From the NCBI RefSeq assembly GCF_021440345.1, contig NZ_JAKCNS010000006.1:1-64000 (forward strand): a stretch of DNA of 64,000 bases. Reading direction: 5' to 3'. A program made the translations under genes and the position numbers. This document shows positions 54,258 to 63,067 of the stretch, one piece after another. Numbering within the stretch: the first letter of the stretch is position 1; every line of letters begins with the position of its first letter. Origin of the DNA: Kluyvera intermedia (GTDB taxonomy: Bacteria; Pseudomonadota; Gammaproteobacteria; Enterobacterales; Enterobacteriaceae). The notes below the pieces were generated by a model. That model was not told the DNA's origin and made no database searches. It saw only the letters and a program-made list of their open reading frames with translations.

Positions 54258-56668
54258 TCCTACGCTGGTTCTGGCGCGAATGGCGTTCGCCGTCGCTGTT
54301 GATTGTCTGGCTGGCGCTCAGCCTGGCGGTGGCCTGCGTGCTGGCGCTGGGCAGCATCAGCGATCGCATGAATAAAGGGCTCAACCAGCAAAGCCGCGAC
54401 TATATGGCCGGCGACCGGGCGCTGCGCAGTTCGCGTGAAGTGCTGCCCGCATGGCTGGAAAAAGCGCGTTCTCTGGGGCTGACGGTCGGTGAGCAGATTA
54501 ACTTTTCCACCATGACCTGGGCGGGTGACACGCCGCAGCTGGCGGACGTAAAAGCGGTGGATGATAGCTATCCGCTGTACGGCGAGCTGCAAACGCTGCC
54601 GGCGAACGTCAAACCGCAGGCCGGTACGGTGCTGATGGCGCCGCGTCTGATGGCGCTGCTCAATCTGAAGACCGGCGACAATATCGACGTCGGTGACGCC
54701 ACCCTGCGGATCGCTGGGGAAGTGTTGCAGGAGCCGGACAGCGGTTTTAATCCCTTCCAGATGGCCCCGCGGCTGATGATGAATCTGGCGGACGTCGCGA
54801 AAACCGGTGCGGTACAGCCCGGCAGCCGGGTGAGCTGGAACTACAAATTTGCCGGCACGCCAACGCAGCTGGCGAGCTACGAAAGCTGGCTGCTGCCGCA
54901 GCTTAAGCCGGAACACCGCTGGATTGGTCCGAATCAGGACGACGGAGCGTTAGGCAAATCGCTGCAGCGTTCACAGCAGTTTTTACTGCTGTCGGCGCTG
55001 TTAACGCTGCTGCTGGCGGTGGCCGCCGTGGCCGTGGCGATGGGCCATTACTGCCGCAGCCGCTACGATCTGGTGGCTATCCTCAAAACGCTGGGCGCTG
55101 GACGGGCGCAGCTGCGCAAGCTGATTATCGGCCAATGGGTGCTGCTGCTGGCGCTGTCGGCGCTGGCGGGCGGCGCAATGGGGCTGGTGTTTGAATCTAT
55201 TTTGCTAACCCTGTTAAAACCGGTGCTGCCAGCGGCGTTACCGGCCGCCAGTGCCTGGCCGTGGCTTTGGGCCGTCGGCTCGATGACGGTGATTTCCCTG
55301 CTGGTAGGACTGCGCCCCTATCGTTTACTGCTGGCGACCCAGCCGCTGCGCGTACTGCGTCAGGATATGGTGGCCAGCGTCTGGCCGCTGAAAGTGTATC
55401 TGCCGGTGGTTTGCCTTATTACCGTGGCGCTGCTGGCGTGGTTGATGGGCGCTAGCCCGCTGCTGTGGTCGGTTCTGGCCGGGGCCGTGGTGCTGGCGGC
55501 GCTGTGTGGGCTGGTGGGCTGGCTGCTGCTGAAAGTGCTGAAACGCCTGACGCTGCGCGCGCTGCCGCTGCGGCTGGCGGTCAACCGCCTGCTGCGCCAG
55601 CCGTGGTCAACGTTGAGCCAACTGGCGGCTTTCTCGCTGTCGTTTATGCTGCTGGCCCTGCTGCTGGTGCTGCGTGGCGATCTGCTGGACCGCTGGCAGC
55701 AGCAGCTGCCGCCGGAAAGTCCGAACTACTTCCTGATTAACATTGCCCCGGAGCAGGTGAGTGAGGTGAAAACCTTCCTCGCCGAACATCAGGTGATCCC
55801 TGCGGCGTTCTACCCAATTGTGCGCGCCCGACTGACGCAGATTGATGGCCACAGCACGGAAGGCAATAAAGATGAGTCGCTGAACCGCGAGCTGAACTTA
55901 ACCTGGCAAAACCAGCGGCCGGAACATAACCCGCTGGTGGCGGGCGTGTGGCCGCCGAAGGCCGGGGAGGTGTCGATTGAAGAGGGGCTGGCGCAGCGGC
56001 TGAATATTGGCCTCGGCGATAGCGTGACCTTTACCGGCGATACTCAGGACTTTACCGCTAAGGTCAGCAGCATTCGGAAAGTGGACTGGGAGAGCCTGCG
56101 GCCAAACTTCTTCTTTATCTTCCCTGACGGCGCGCTGGACGGCCAGCCGCAAAGCTGGCTGACCAGCTTCCGCTGGGATCGCGATACGTCACTGTTGACC
56201 CAGCTTAACCGCGAGTTCCCGACGGTGAGCCTGTTGGATATCGGTGCCATTCTGAAGCAGGTCGGCCAGGTACTGGCGCAGGTCAGCCGGGCGCTGGAAG
56301 TGATGGTGGTGCTGGTGACCGCGTGCGGCGTGCTGCTGCTGTTGGCGCAGGTTCAGGTGAAGATGCGCCAGCGTCATCAGGAGCTGGTGGTCTATCGTAC
56401 GCTGAGTGCTGGCAAATCGCTGCTGCGTGCCACGCTGTGGGCTGAGTTTGCGCTACTCGGCGCGATTTCCGGTCTGGTGGCAGCCATCGGGGCGGAAACC
56501 GCGCTGGCTCTGCTGCAAAGCAAGGTGTTTGATTTCCCGTGGACGCCGGACTGGCGGTTGTGGGTAGCGCTGCCGGTGTGCGGGGCGCTATTGCTGTCGC
56601 TGTGCGGCGGCGGGCTGGGGCTGCGGTTGCTGAAAGGGCGGGCGCTGTTCCGCCAGTTCGCCAGCTAA
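54254..56668 (+). CDS. ybbP: FtsX-like ABC transporter permease YbbP
   Basis: An 804-residue inner-membrane protein (E. coli 804) with ten hydrophobic segments: one at the N terminus (15-38), the FtsX block near 240-370, a middle block near 380-490, and a last FtsX block near 680-795. Periplasmic domains lie between. ATGA overlap with ybbA. In K-12 rhsD follows; here a porin gene does. Confidence 0.94.
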   Translation: MILRWFWREWRSPSLLIVWLALSLAVACVLALGSISDRMNKGLNQQSRDYMAGDRALRSSREVLPAWLEKARSLGLTVGEQINFSTMTWAGDTPQLADVKAVDDSYPLYGELQTLPANVKPQAGTVLMAPRLMALLNLKTGDNIDVGDATLRIAGEVLQEPDSGFNPFQMAPRLMMNLADVAKTGAVQPGSRVSWNYKFAGTPTQLASYESWLLPQLKPEHRWIGPNQDDGALGKSLQRSQQFLLLSALLTLLLAVAAVAVAMGHYCRSRYDLVAILKTLGAGRAQLRKLIIGQWVLLLALSALAGGAMGLVFESILLTLLKPVLPAALPAASAWPWLWAVGSMTVISLLVGLRPYRLLLATQPLRVLRQDMVASVWPLKVYLPVVCLITVALLAWLMGASPLLWSVLAGAVVLAALCGLVGWLLLKVLKRLTLRALPLRLAVNRLLRQPWSTLSQLAAFSLSFMLLALLLVLRGDLLDRWQQQLPPESPNYFLINIAPEQVSEVKTFLAEHQVIPAAFYPIVRARLTQIDGHSTEGNKDESLNRELNLTWQNQRPEHNPLVAGVWPPKAGEVSIEEGLAQRLNIGLGDSVTFTGDTQDFTAKVSSIRKVDWESLRPNFFFIFPDGALDGQPQSWLTSFRWDRDTSLLTQLNREFPTVSLLDIGAILKQVGQVLAQVSRALEVMVVLVTACGVLLLLAQVQVKMRQRHQELVVYRTLSAGKSLLRATLWAEFALLGAISGLVAAIGAETALALLQSKVFDFPWTPDWRLWVALPVCGALLLSLCGGGLGLRLLKGRALFRQFAS

Positions 56669-56687
56669 CTCAGGTTTGTCCTGTTAT

Positions 56688-56714
56688 GACGCTTATCCGG
56701 GCCGGATAAGCGTC
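56688..56714. terminator. Perfect palindrome after ybbP
   Basis: GACGCTTATCCGG (56688-56700) and CCGGATAAGCGTC (56702-56714) around one G. It contains the REP-like word CCGGATAAGCG and lies 20 bases after the ybbP stop, so it may be a REP unit doing terminator duty. The rest of the spacer to the porin (56715-56965) holds the porin promoter and a long AT-rich leader; no gene seen. Confidence 0.7.
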
Positions 56715-56965
56715 TCTCTCCATCCGTCTTCACAGGATGACCGCAGGGGAAACCGCTCATCTGGCCGACAAACTCTCCACGCGCGTTCGCCCGAACGGCA
56801 TAAAATTGCCCATCCTTTCATCAATTTGTCTTTTTTACGGCACCATTCGGTAAATCTGGAAACCTAAAGCGCACGTTTCATTAAAAATCAGCGAGGTGCA
56901 ATTTATTAATAAACGATAATATTTGTTAGCCAGATAGTTGGCTCGAAATCTATCAAGGAACAATA

Positions 56966-58108
56966 ATGACTATAAAAATGAAAGCACTGGCGTTATCGAT
57001 CGGTGCTGCAGTGGCATTGACGTCTTTCGCATCCCAGGCTGAAATTACCCTGCTTAAGCAGGATCCTCAGGCTGGTAATCCGCTGAGCCGTCTGAACTTC
57101 ACCGTCGGCGGGAGTATCCGTCCACAGTTCAACATGATGACCGGTGACGGCGACAAAGGCTCTTACAAACGTAATGGCTTTGATGGCGGCACTCGTTTCC
57201 GTTTCGCAGCAGATTACTACCTGTTCGACGATATTAGCTGGGTCAGCTACTACGAACTGGGTGTGAATATTCCTGCGGTCTTCGACTGGGATAACCACTA
57301 CGCCGAAGGCGCAAACGACACCACCCGTCGTATGCTTTACACCGGCCTGAAGAGCGATACCTGGGGTACGCTGACCTTCGGTCAACAAAACAGCATCTAC
57401 TACGATGTGGTCGGTGCGAAAACCGATATCTGGGACTATGACATGATTGGTCAGGCATCAGGTAACGGTATCAACGGTGACTACGATGGTTCTTATCGTA
57501 CCCGTAAATCTCTGAAGTATAAGAAAACCGTAGGCGATGTTGATCTCTACGCTTCTTACCTGTTCAGCGATGATCTGAACCTGAACAACGGCCTGATGTA
57601 CAAACGTAAAGGCGGCGGTTCACTGGGTGTCGATTACCACATCACTGACGATCTCTCCTGGGGTACTGCATGGAACTATACCCGTGCGGACATGAGCAAC
57701 ATCAACAACAGCGACGGCAAAACCTACGATCAGAACATCGTTGGTACCGCACTGAGCTGGACGCCTGACAACTGGACCTTCTCCGTTGGCGGCGGCTGGT
57801 ATCAGAACTTCATGACCACCAAGAAATCGTCCGTTCACGATTACTTCGCCGGTGATGCATGGGGTGTGGAATACTTCGCGGGTTACAAAATCCCGGTTGG
57901 CCAGTACGCGCTTAAATCCGTTCAGCCATACTTCATGGGTGACCGTATTGAATACGTGAATGGTCGCAACTACCAGCGCATCGATAACGGCGTGGGTATC
58001 AGCTTCCAGCTGGATTATGGTTTCCGTGTTGATTACGAACACGTGTTTACCTCCAGCACCGATGACCTGGGTGATATGAACCTGGTGCGTCTGCGTTACG
58101 ATTTCTAA
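56966..58108 (+). CDS. Outer-membrane porin of the Gram-negative porin family
   Basis: A 380-residue precursor: signal peptide (residues 1-25, cleavage after FASQA) then a beta-barrel with alternating amphipathic strands and the C-terminal aromatic signature ending RLRYDF. Loop 3 lacks the PEFGGD motif of OmpF/OmpC, and the mature N terminus (EITLLKQDP) differs, so it is not a classical general porin. It lies directly before a peptide-type ABC transporter, which suggests it admits that transporter's substrate; this is inference. CAAGGAAC precedes the ATG. Confidence 0.82.
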   Translation: MTIKMKALALSIGAAVALTSFASQAEITLLKQDPQAGNPLSRLNFTVGGSIRPQFNMMTGDGDKGSYKRNGFDGGTRFRFAADYYLFDDISWVSYYELGVNIPAVFDWDNHYAEGANDTTRRMLYTGLKSDTWGTLTFGQQNSIYYDVVGAKTDIWDYDMIGQASGNGINGDYDGSYRTRKSLKYKKTVGDVDLYASYLFSDDLNLNNGLMYKRKGGGSLGVDYHITDDLSWGTAWNYTRADMSNINNSDGKTYDQNIVGTALSWTPDNWTFSVGGGWYQNFMTTKKSSVHDYFAGDAWGVEYFAGYKIPVGQYALKSVQPYFMGDRIEYVNGRNYQRIDNGVGISFQLDYGFRVDYEHVFTSSTDDLGDMNLVRLRYDF

Positions 58109-58169
58109 TCGTAAGCACATAACCCTTCTCGCGGCTTCAGCATTGGCGGTGTGACGGGTTTTGTGAATG

Positions 58170-58193
58170 AAAGGGCGGCGTTGGCCGCCCTTT
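58170..58193 (+). terminator. Intrinsic terminator after the porin
   Basis: AAAGGGCGGC (58170-58179) pairs perfectly with GCCGCCCTTT (58184-58193), loop GTTG. The tail is only TTT, so moderate strength; placed about 60 bases after the stop. Confidence 0.8.
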
Positions 58194-58414
58194 GCATAGT
58201 TTATTTTCAACTTTCCTTAGCTAAAAAACGTCTAGCTTCTGCCGCCATTCCCGCTTTTTTGTTACACATCAGCTGGTTATAATTTCGCTCCTCAACTACC
58301 CCTGTTTTTCATTTCATGTTGTCGACAGCAGAGCTTTATCTGTCTGTAAATTCTGACTTTTCTATTCTGTATGGAATTGTGAAGCGGTTAACAAGGTGAA
58401 GGGGATTCAATTGC
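58194..58414. other. Spacer between porin terminator and peptide-transporter operon
   Basis: About 220 bases without a convincing gene; it should hold the promoter of the transporter operon. The stretch is AT-rich. The following 150 bases carry the possible small reading frame listed separately. Confidence 0.4.
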
Positions 58415-58573
58415 GTGCCTATTGTTAAGGCGCTTATATACCGAGTTAACTATAAAACCGGGTATTCAACTCGCGCCACGCTGTTGAAAGAAATGTGGGT
58501 CACCGGTCCGTCGGTTTATTTCTTTGCAGGAATAATAATTTTAAAGGGTAAGGAGTTAATGACGTATGCGTAA
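58415..58573 (+). CDS. Possible small membrane-like peptide upstream of the binding protein
   Basis: A 52-codon frame from GTG 58415, with GAAGGGG about ten bases ahead, that ends eight bases inside the next gene. The middle (GPSVYFFAGIIILKG) is hydrophobic and could span a membrane; the front is basic. Its last ATG (58559) is close behind AAGGAG. Such a frame could couple translation of the binding protein. No family recognised; it may be chance. Confidence 0.25.
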   Translation: MPIVKALIYRVNYKTGYSTRATLLKEMWVTGPSVYFFAGIIILKGKELMTYA

Positions 58574-60155
58574 ATTATTCATCCCCGCGGCATTTATTTC
58601 ACTGGCGTTGGGACTCACCGGGTGTGACGACGCAAAAAATAAAGACACCGCGAATACCCCGGCAGCCAGCAGCAGTGCGGCAAAAGACGGTGGTTCGCTG
58701 ATTATTGGTATTACCTCCGGCGACCCGCTGGCGGTGAATCCGATTTACGCCAGCGACCGCACCACGCTGACCATCATGCAGGCGCTGTACGCACCGCTGT
58801 ATAGCTATAACGACGGAAAAATTGAGTGGGGCCTGGCGGAAAGTCTTGAGCCATCCGCCGATAACCTGAGCTATATCCTCAAGCTCAAACCGAATCTGAA
58901 ATGGCAGGACGGCCAGCCGATCACCGCCGCTGACGTAGTCTTCACCTTCGATAAACTACTGGACGAAAAACAGCACAGTTTCTTCCGCAGCATGTTTATG
59001 TTTGGCGGCAAACCGGTGCAGGTGAGTAAAGTTGATGACCTCACCGTGAAATTTACTCTGCCGCAGGTGAGCGCGGCGTTTGTCGGCACGCTGGTACAGA
59101 TCTACCCGATCCCGCAGCATGTGTTTGCCAATGAAGGCGATCTGGAAAAAAGCAGCAAAAACGATGTGCCGGTGGGCTCCGGCCCGTTCAAATTTAAAGA
59201 GTATCGCGCGGGCCAGTACTATGCCCTGACGCGTTTCGATGATTACTGGAACGGCAAAGCCAAGCTGGATTCCGTGACCTATCGTTTTGCCAAAGACAGC
59301 AACTCGGCAAACCTGGCGCTGCAAAACGGCGAAATCAACCTCAAGATGGTCGACCCACAGGACGTTTCCCGTCTGACTAAGACCGATAAATTCAACTTTG
59401 TGGTCTACCCGGAAGGGCGTCTGGCGTACATGACCTTTAACCAGAACGTACCGGCGCTGAAAAGCAAAGAACTGCGCCAGGCGATTGCCTATGCGATTAA
59501 TAAAAACGATCTGGTGACCACTGCCTTTACCTCAACGGACTACGCGAAGCCGGCAACCTCCTTCCTGACGCCGGATACGCTGTACCATTCTGACGATGTC
59601 GATCAGTACGCCTACGATCTGCAAAAAGCCAAAGATCTGCTGAAAGCCTCCGGCGCACCGAGCGATCTGAAGCTGCGTCTGGCCTATATCAACACCAATA
59701 AAACGCAGGAAAGCATGGGGCTGTATATCCAGCAGCAGCTGAAAGCGCTGGGGCTCAACGTCGAGCTGATGCCGCTGGATGCCAACGCCATGTCGCAACG
59801 AAGCCTGGATATGAACAACACCTCGTATGAGCTGAGCCTCGGCGGGTACATCATGGGCGCTGAGCCGGACGGCTATAAATCGCTGTTTATGAGCAACGAA
59901 GCCTACAACTATGCGCACTACAAAAATCCGCAGTTCGATGCGCTGTGGGATAAAGGCTCGGTCGAAACGGACAGCGTTAAACGCGGTGAAATCTATAAGC
60001 AAATCCAGCAGGTTGTTGCCACCGACATGACCTACTACCCAATTGCCTACACCAACGCGGTGGTGGCGGTTGATAAACGCTTCGGCGGCACCAAAGAAGC
60101 CGAGCCGAAACCGGTCTATATGTTCCAGGATTTATCGAAGATCTATCAAAAATAA
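58566..60155 (+). CDS. Dipeptide/oligopeptide-type ABC binding lipoprotein
   Basis: A 529-residue SBP_bac_5 family protein. Lipoprotein signal with lipobox GLTGC (acylated C20), a Ser/Ala/Lys linker, then the mature two-lobed fold: GDPLAVNPIY, WGLAESLEPS, LKPNLKWQDGQPITAADVVFTFDKL in outline, VGSGPFKFKEY, LRQAIAYAINKN and EPDGYKSLF. ATG 58566 is 11 bases after AAGGAG. First gene of the transporter operon; a 136-base gap with a repeat separates it from the permeases. Substrate could be peptides, nickel or another small solute. Confidence 0.87.
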   Translation: MRKLFIPAAFISLALGLTGCDDAKNKDTANTPAASSSAAKDGGSLIIGITSGDPLAVNPIYASDRTTLTIMQALYAPLYSYNDGKIEWGLAESLEPSADNLSYILKLKPNLKWQDGQPITAADVVFTFDKLLDEKQHSFFRSMFMFGGKPVQVSKVDDLTVKFTLPQVSAAFVGTLVQIYPIPQHVFANEGDLEKSSKNDVPVGSGPFKFKEYRAGQYYALTRFDDYWNGKAKLDSVTYRFAKDSNSANLALQNGEINLKMVDPQDVSRLTKTDKFNFVVYPEGRLAYMTFNQNVPALKSKELRQAIAYAINKNDLVTTAFTSTDYAKPATSFLTPDTLYHSDDVDQYAYDLQKAKDLLKASGAPSDLKLRLAYINTNKTQESMGLYIQQQLKALGLNVELMPLDANAMSQRSLDMNNTSYELSLGGYIMGAEPDGYKSLFMSNEAYNYAHYKNPQFDALWDKGSVETDSVKRGEIYKQIQQVVATDMTYYPIAYTNAVVAVDKRFGGTKEAEPKPVYMFQDLSKIYQK

Positions 60156-60172
60156 AAATGATGTACGCTTTG

Positions 60173-60275
60173 TTCCCTCTCCCCTTTGGGGAGAGGGTTA
60201 GGGTGAGGGGATTCTGGCACTGAGTCGCTGGAGAGCCTCACCCCGGCCCACTCCCTGGAAGGGAGAGGGGAAAAG
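60173..60275. repeat. Composite GC-rich palindromic repeat inside the transporter operon
   Basis: Contains CCCTCTCCCC (60175-60184) with GGGGAGAGGG (60188-60197), then GGGTGAGG (60201-60208) with CCTCACCC (60236-60243), and a further CTCCCT/AGGGAG pair (60251-60265). The first 25 bases are identical to the palindrome at 43648. It may stabilise the binding-protein mRNA and lower the downstream genes. Confidence 0.75.
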
Positions 60276-60291
60276 GCGTTAAGGGAATGTC

Positions 60292-61245
60292 GTGAACACA
60301 ATGCTGACACGTCGGCTGCTGCAGCTGCTGCCGATGCTTTTCTTTATCTCGCTGGTGGCGTTTTTGCTGGTCAAACTCGCCCCCGGAGACCCCATCCAGG
60401 CGTACATCACGCCGCGTATGTCGCCGGAAGATATTGAGCGTATTCGCCATAGCCTTGGGCTGGATAAACCGCTGGTGACTCAGTATCTGCTGTGGCTGAA
60501 AAATATTCTGCACGGCGATCTGGGCTATTCGCTGATTTACCACCGCCCGGTGTTGGAGATGATCCTCGAACGCATTCCCGCCACCCTCGGTCTGATGGGC
60601 GCTTCATTGCTGCTGGCGATTGTGCTGGCGATACCGCTAGGCCTGCTGGCCGGTGCGTTTAAGCATCGTTGGCTGGACTACGTGCTGAATCTGTTCGCCT
60701 ATATCGGTATTTCAGTGCCGATCTTCTGGTTCGGTATTTTGCTAATTACCGTTTTCGCCGTGCAGCTCAACTGGTTTCCCAGCATGGGGATGCGCACCAT
60801 TGGCGTTGAAGATAGTTGGCTTGATGTTATGCGCCACGGTGTGCTGCCGTGTATCGCGCTGACGTTTTATAACCTCTCAACCTACGTGCGCTACGTGCGT
60901 TCTAACACCATTACCCAGCTGTCGGCTGACTATGTGCAGACGCAGCTGGCCTATGGCGCGACCTATCGCACGATTTTGTTCCGCCACGTGTTGAAAAACG
61001 TCCTGCTGCCGGTGATTACCCTGTTCGGCCTGTCGTTTGGTGAGCTGGTGGTCGGCGCGTACGTGACCGAAAGCGTCTTCTCCTGGCCGGGGATGGGACT
61101 TTTGGGGATCCAGGCGATCACTTCGCTGGACTATCCGCTGATCATGGCGATTATCCTGCTGTCATCGCTGATGCTGATCGTCGGCAATCTGCTGGCCGAT
61201 CTGCTGTATCGCTTTGCCGATCCCCGCATTCGTACAATGAGGTAA
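60292..61245 (+). CDS. DppB-like ABC permease
   Basis: A 317-residue inner-membrane protein with six membrane segments and the DppB/OppB pattern: RLLQLLPMLFFISLVAF at the front, LAPGDP, LGLDKPL..QYLLWLKNILHGDLG, and the EAA-type loop SADYVQTQLAYGATYRTILFRHVLKN. The start is GTG 60292, five bases after AAGGGAA; ATG 60301 would be too far. Six bases before the next permease. Confidence 0.9.
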   Translation: MNTMLTRRLLQLLPMLFFISLVAFLLVKLAPGDPIQAYITPRMSPEDIERIRHSLGLDKPLVTQYLLWLKNILHGDLGYSLIYHRPVLEMILERIPATLGLMGASLLLAIVLAIPLGLLAGAFKHRWLDYVLNLFAYIGISVPIFWFGILLITVFAVQLNWFPSMGMRTIGVEDSWLDVMRHGVLPCIALTFYNLSTYVRYVRSNTITQLSADYVQTQLAYGATYRTILFRHVLKNVLLPVITLFGLSFGELVVGAYVTESVFSWPGMGLLGIQAITSLDYPLIMAIILLSSLMLIVGNLLADLLYRFADPRIRTMR

Positions 61246-61251
61246 CCGACG

Positions 61252-62097
61252 ATGAATCGACGCTGGCAAAACGTTCGCCACCAGCTCCGCCGCAATCGTC
61301 CGGCGCAGTTTTCCCTGCTGGTTTTGTTTATCTTTGTGGTCGCGGCGTTTGCCGCGGGCTTCAGTCCTTACGATCCGGATCAAATGTCGCTGGCCGCCCG
61401 CATGCTGCCGCCCGATGGCGCACACTGGTTTGGCACCGATGAATATGGTCGCGACTATTTCACCCGCGCGCTTTCCGGTGGCCGCATCTCGCTGATGGTT
61501 GGCTTTCTGGCGATGTTGTTTTCCACGCTGATTGGCACGGTCGTCGGCACCATTAGCGGCTATTTTGGCGGCTGGCTGGATAACCTGATGATGCGCGCGG
61601 TGGATATTCTGATGGCGATCCCGGCTTTCTTCCTGCTGCTGGTGCTGAACGCCTATCTGAAGCCCGGTGTGGACAACATCATTATGATTATCAGCCTGTT
61701 GACGTGGATGAACATGTCGCGGCTGGTGCGCGCGGAAACCCTGTCTATCAAGGAACGCGAGTACGTTCTCTACGCCCGCGCCTCCGGGGAAAACCCGCTG
61801 CGCATTATTGTCCGGCATATTATTCCCGGCGTAATGCCGACGATTATCGTAGCCGCGACGCTCAATATTGCTTCGGCAATTCTCATGGAGTCGACGCTGA
61901 GCTTCCTCGGCCTTGGCGTCCAGCAGCCCGCCGCATCGTGGGGCAGTATGCTCAATAACGCCCAGTCGTATATCGGCGAGGCCTCCTGGCTTGCCATGTT
62001 CCCGGGCATTTTGATTCTGCTGACCGTTTTTAGCTTTAACGTACTTGGCGACGTGTTCCGCACCGCCTTCGAACCGGGGGCCAACCGCGATGCCTGA
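61252..62097 (+). CDS. DppC-like ABC permease
   Basis: A 281-residue inner-membrane permease with six segments, HWFGTDEYGRDYFTRALSGGR typical of DppC/OppC, the EAA loop REYVLYARASGENPLRIIVRHI in outline and LSFLGLGVQQPAASWG. Overlaps the next ATPase gene by eight bases. Confidence 0.92.
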   Translation: MNRRWQNVRHQLRRNRPAQFSLLVLFIFVVAAFAAGFSPYDPDQMSLAARMLPPDGAHWFGTDEYGRDYFTRALSGGRISLMVGFLAMLFSTLIGTVVGTISGYFGGWLDNLMMRAVDILMAIPAFFLLLVLNAYLKPGVDNIIMIISLLTWMNMSRLVRAETLSIKEREYVLYARASGENPLRIIVRHIIPGVMPTIIVAATLNIASAILMESTLSFLGLGVQQPAASWGSMLNNAQSYIGEASWLAMFPGILILLTVFSFNVLGDVFRTAFEPGANRDA

Positions 62098-63067
62098 CTT
62101 ACTTGAGCTTGATAACCTGAAAACCTCGTTTTTCACCCGCGATGGGGAAGTTCACGCGGTGCGTGGCGTCAGTTTTGCGCTTAACGCCGGAGAACTGGTC
62201 GGCATCGTCGGAGAATCCGGGTGCGGCAAAAGCGTAACCTGTAAATCGATTCTTCAACTGCTGGGCAATAACGGCAAAATCACCGGCGGTAGCGTGCGTT
62301 TTCGCGGTGACGATTTGGCGCAGAAAACGCCGCAGCAGATGCGACAAATCCGTGGTAACGACATCGCGATGATTTTCCAGGATCCGATGACCGCGCTGAA
62401 TCCGGTGTTGACGATTGGCCGGCAGATGACGGAAATCCTGATGCGCAATAAAGGACTAAGCCGCAAAGCCGCCAACGAAAAGGCGCTGGCGATGCTGGAA
62501 AGCGTGGGTATTGCCGATGCGCCGCGGCGCTTTAAGCAATATCCGCATGAATTCAGCGGCGGGATGCGCCAGCGGGTGATGATTGCCATCGCGCTCTCCT
62601 GTGACCCGCAGCTGCTGATTGCCGACGAGCCGACCACCGCGCTGGACGTCACCATTCAGGCGCAAATTCTGCGGCTGTTGAAATCGCTGCAGCAGCAAAC
62701 CCAGGCGGCAATTTTGCTGATTACCCACGACCTTGGCGTGGTGGCGCAGATGTGCAGCCGCGTGGTGGTGATGTACGGCGGGCTGGTGATGGAAGAGGGC
62801 AGCGCCGAAGACATTTTCCTGCGCCCAGCGCACCCGTATACCCAGGGGCTGCTGGCCTCGTTACCCCGCGCCGATGACCCAGAGCACCGGCTGTCGCCGA
62901 TTGAAGGCTCCCCGCCGGGGTTACTGAACCCGCCGCCGGGCTGCCCGTTTGCTGAACGCTGCTCGCAGCGTATGCCGCAGTGCGCGGCGCAGCCTGCGTT
63001 TCGTCAATGTGGTGCAGGCCATCGGGTCGCGTGTTGGTTATCGGCAGAACAGGAGGTATCGGCATGA
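62090..63067 (+). CDS. DppD-like ABC transporter ATPase
   Basis: A 325-residue ATPase: Walker [10 protein letters not shown] (about 39-47; the usual T of GKST is a V after GKS), signature FSGGMRQRVMIAIAL, Walker B LLIADEPTTALD, LITHD, and the oligopeptide C-terminal domain with cysteines (GCPFAERC...MPQC...CG...C) expected to hold an iron-sulfur cluster as in other Dpp/Opp ATPases. ATG 62090 lies inside the permease tail. Confidence 0.93.
   Translation: MPDLLELDNLKTSFFTRDGEVHAVRGVSFALNAGELVGIVGESGCGKSVTCKSILQLLGNNGKITGGSVRFRGDDLAQKTPQQMRQIRGNDIAMIFQDPMTALNPVLTIGRQMTEILMRNKGLSRKAANEKALAMLESVGIADAPRRFKQYPHEFSGGMRQRVMIAIALSCDPQLLIADEPTTALDVTIQAQILRLLKSLQQQTQAAILLITHDLGVVAQMCSRVVVMYGGLVMEEGSAEDIFLRPAHPYTQGLLASLPRADDPEHRLSPIEGSPPGLLNPPPGCPFAERCSQRMPQCAAQPAFRQCGAGHRVACWLSAEQEVSA

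Noticed and set aside
61162..62136. A 324-codon open frame antisense to the DppC-like permease
   Set aside because: Covers three real genes in operon on the other strand; composition (Gln, His, Arg) is typical of a reverse-complement artefact.
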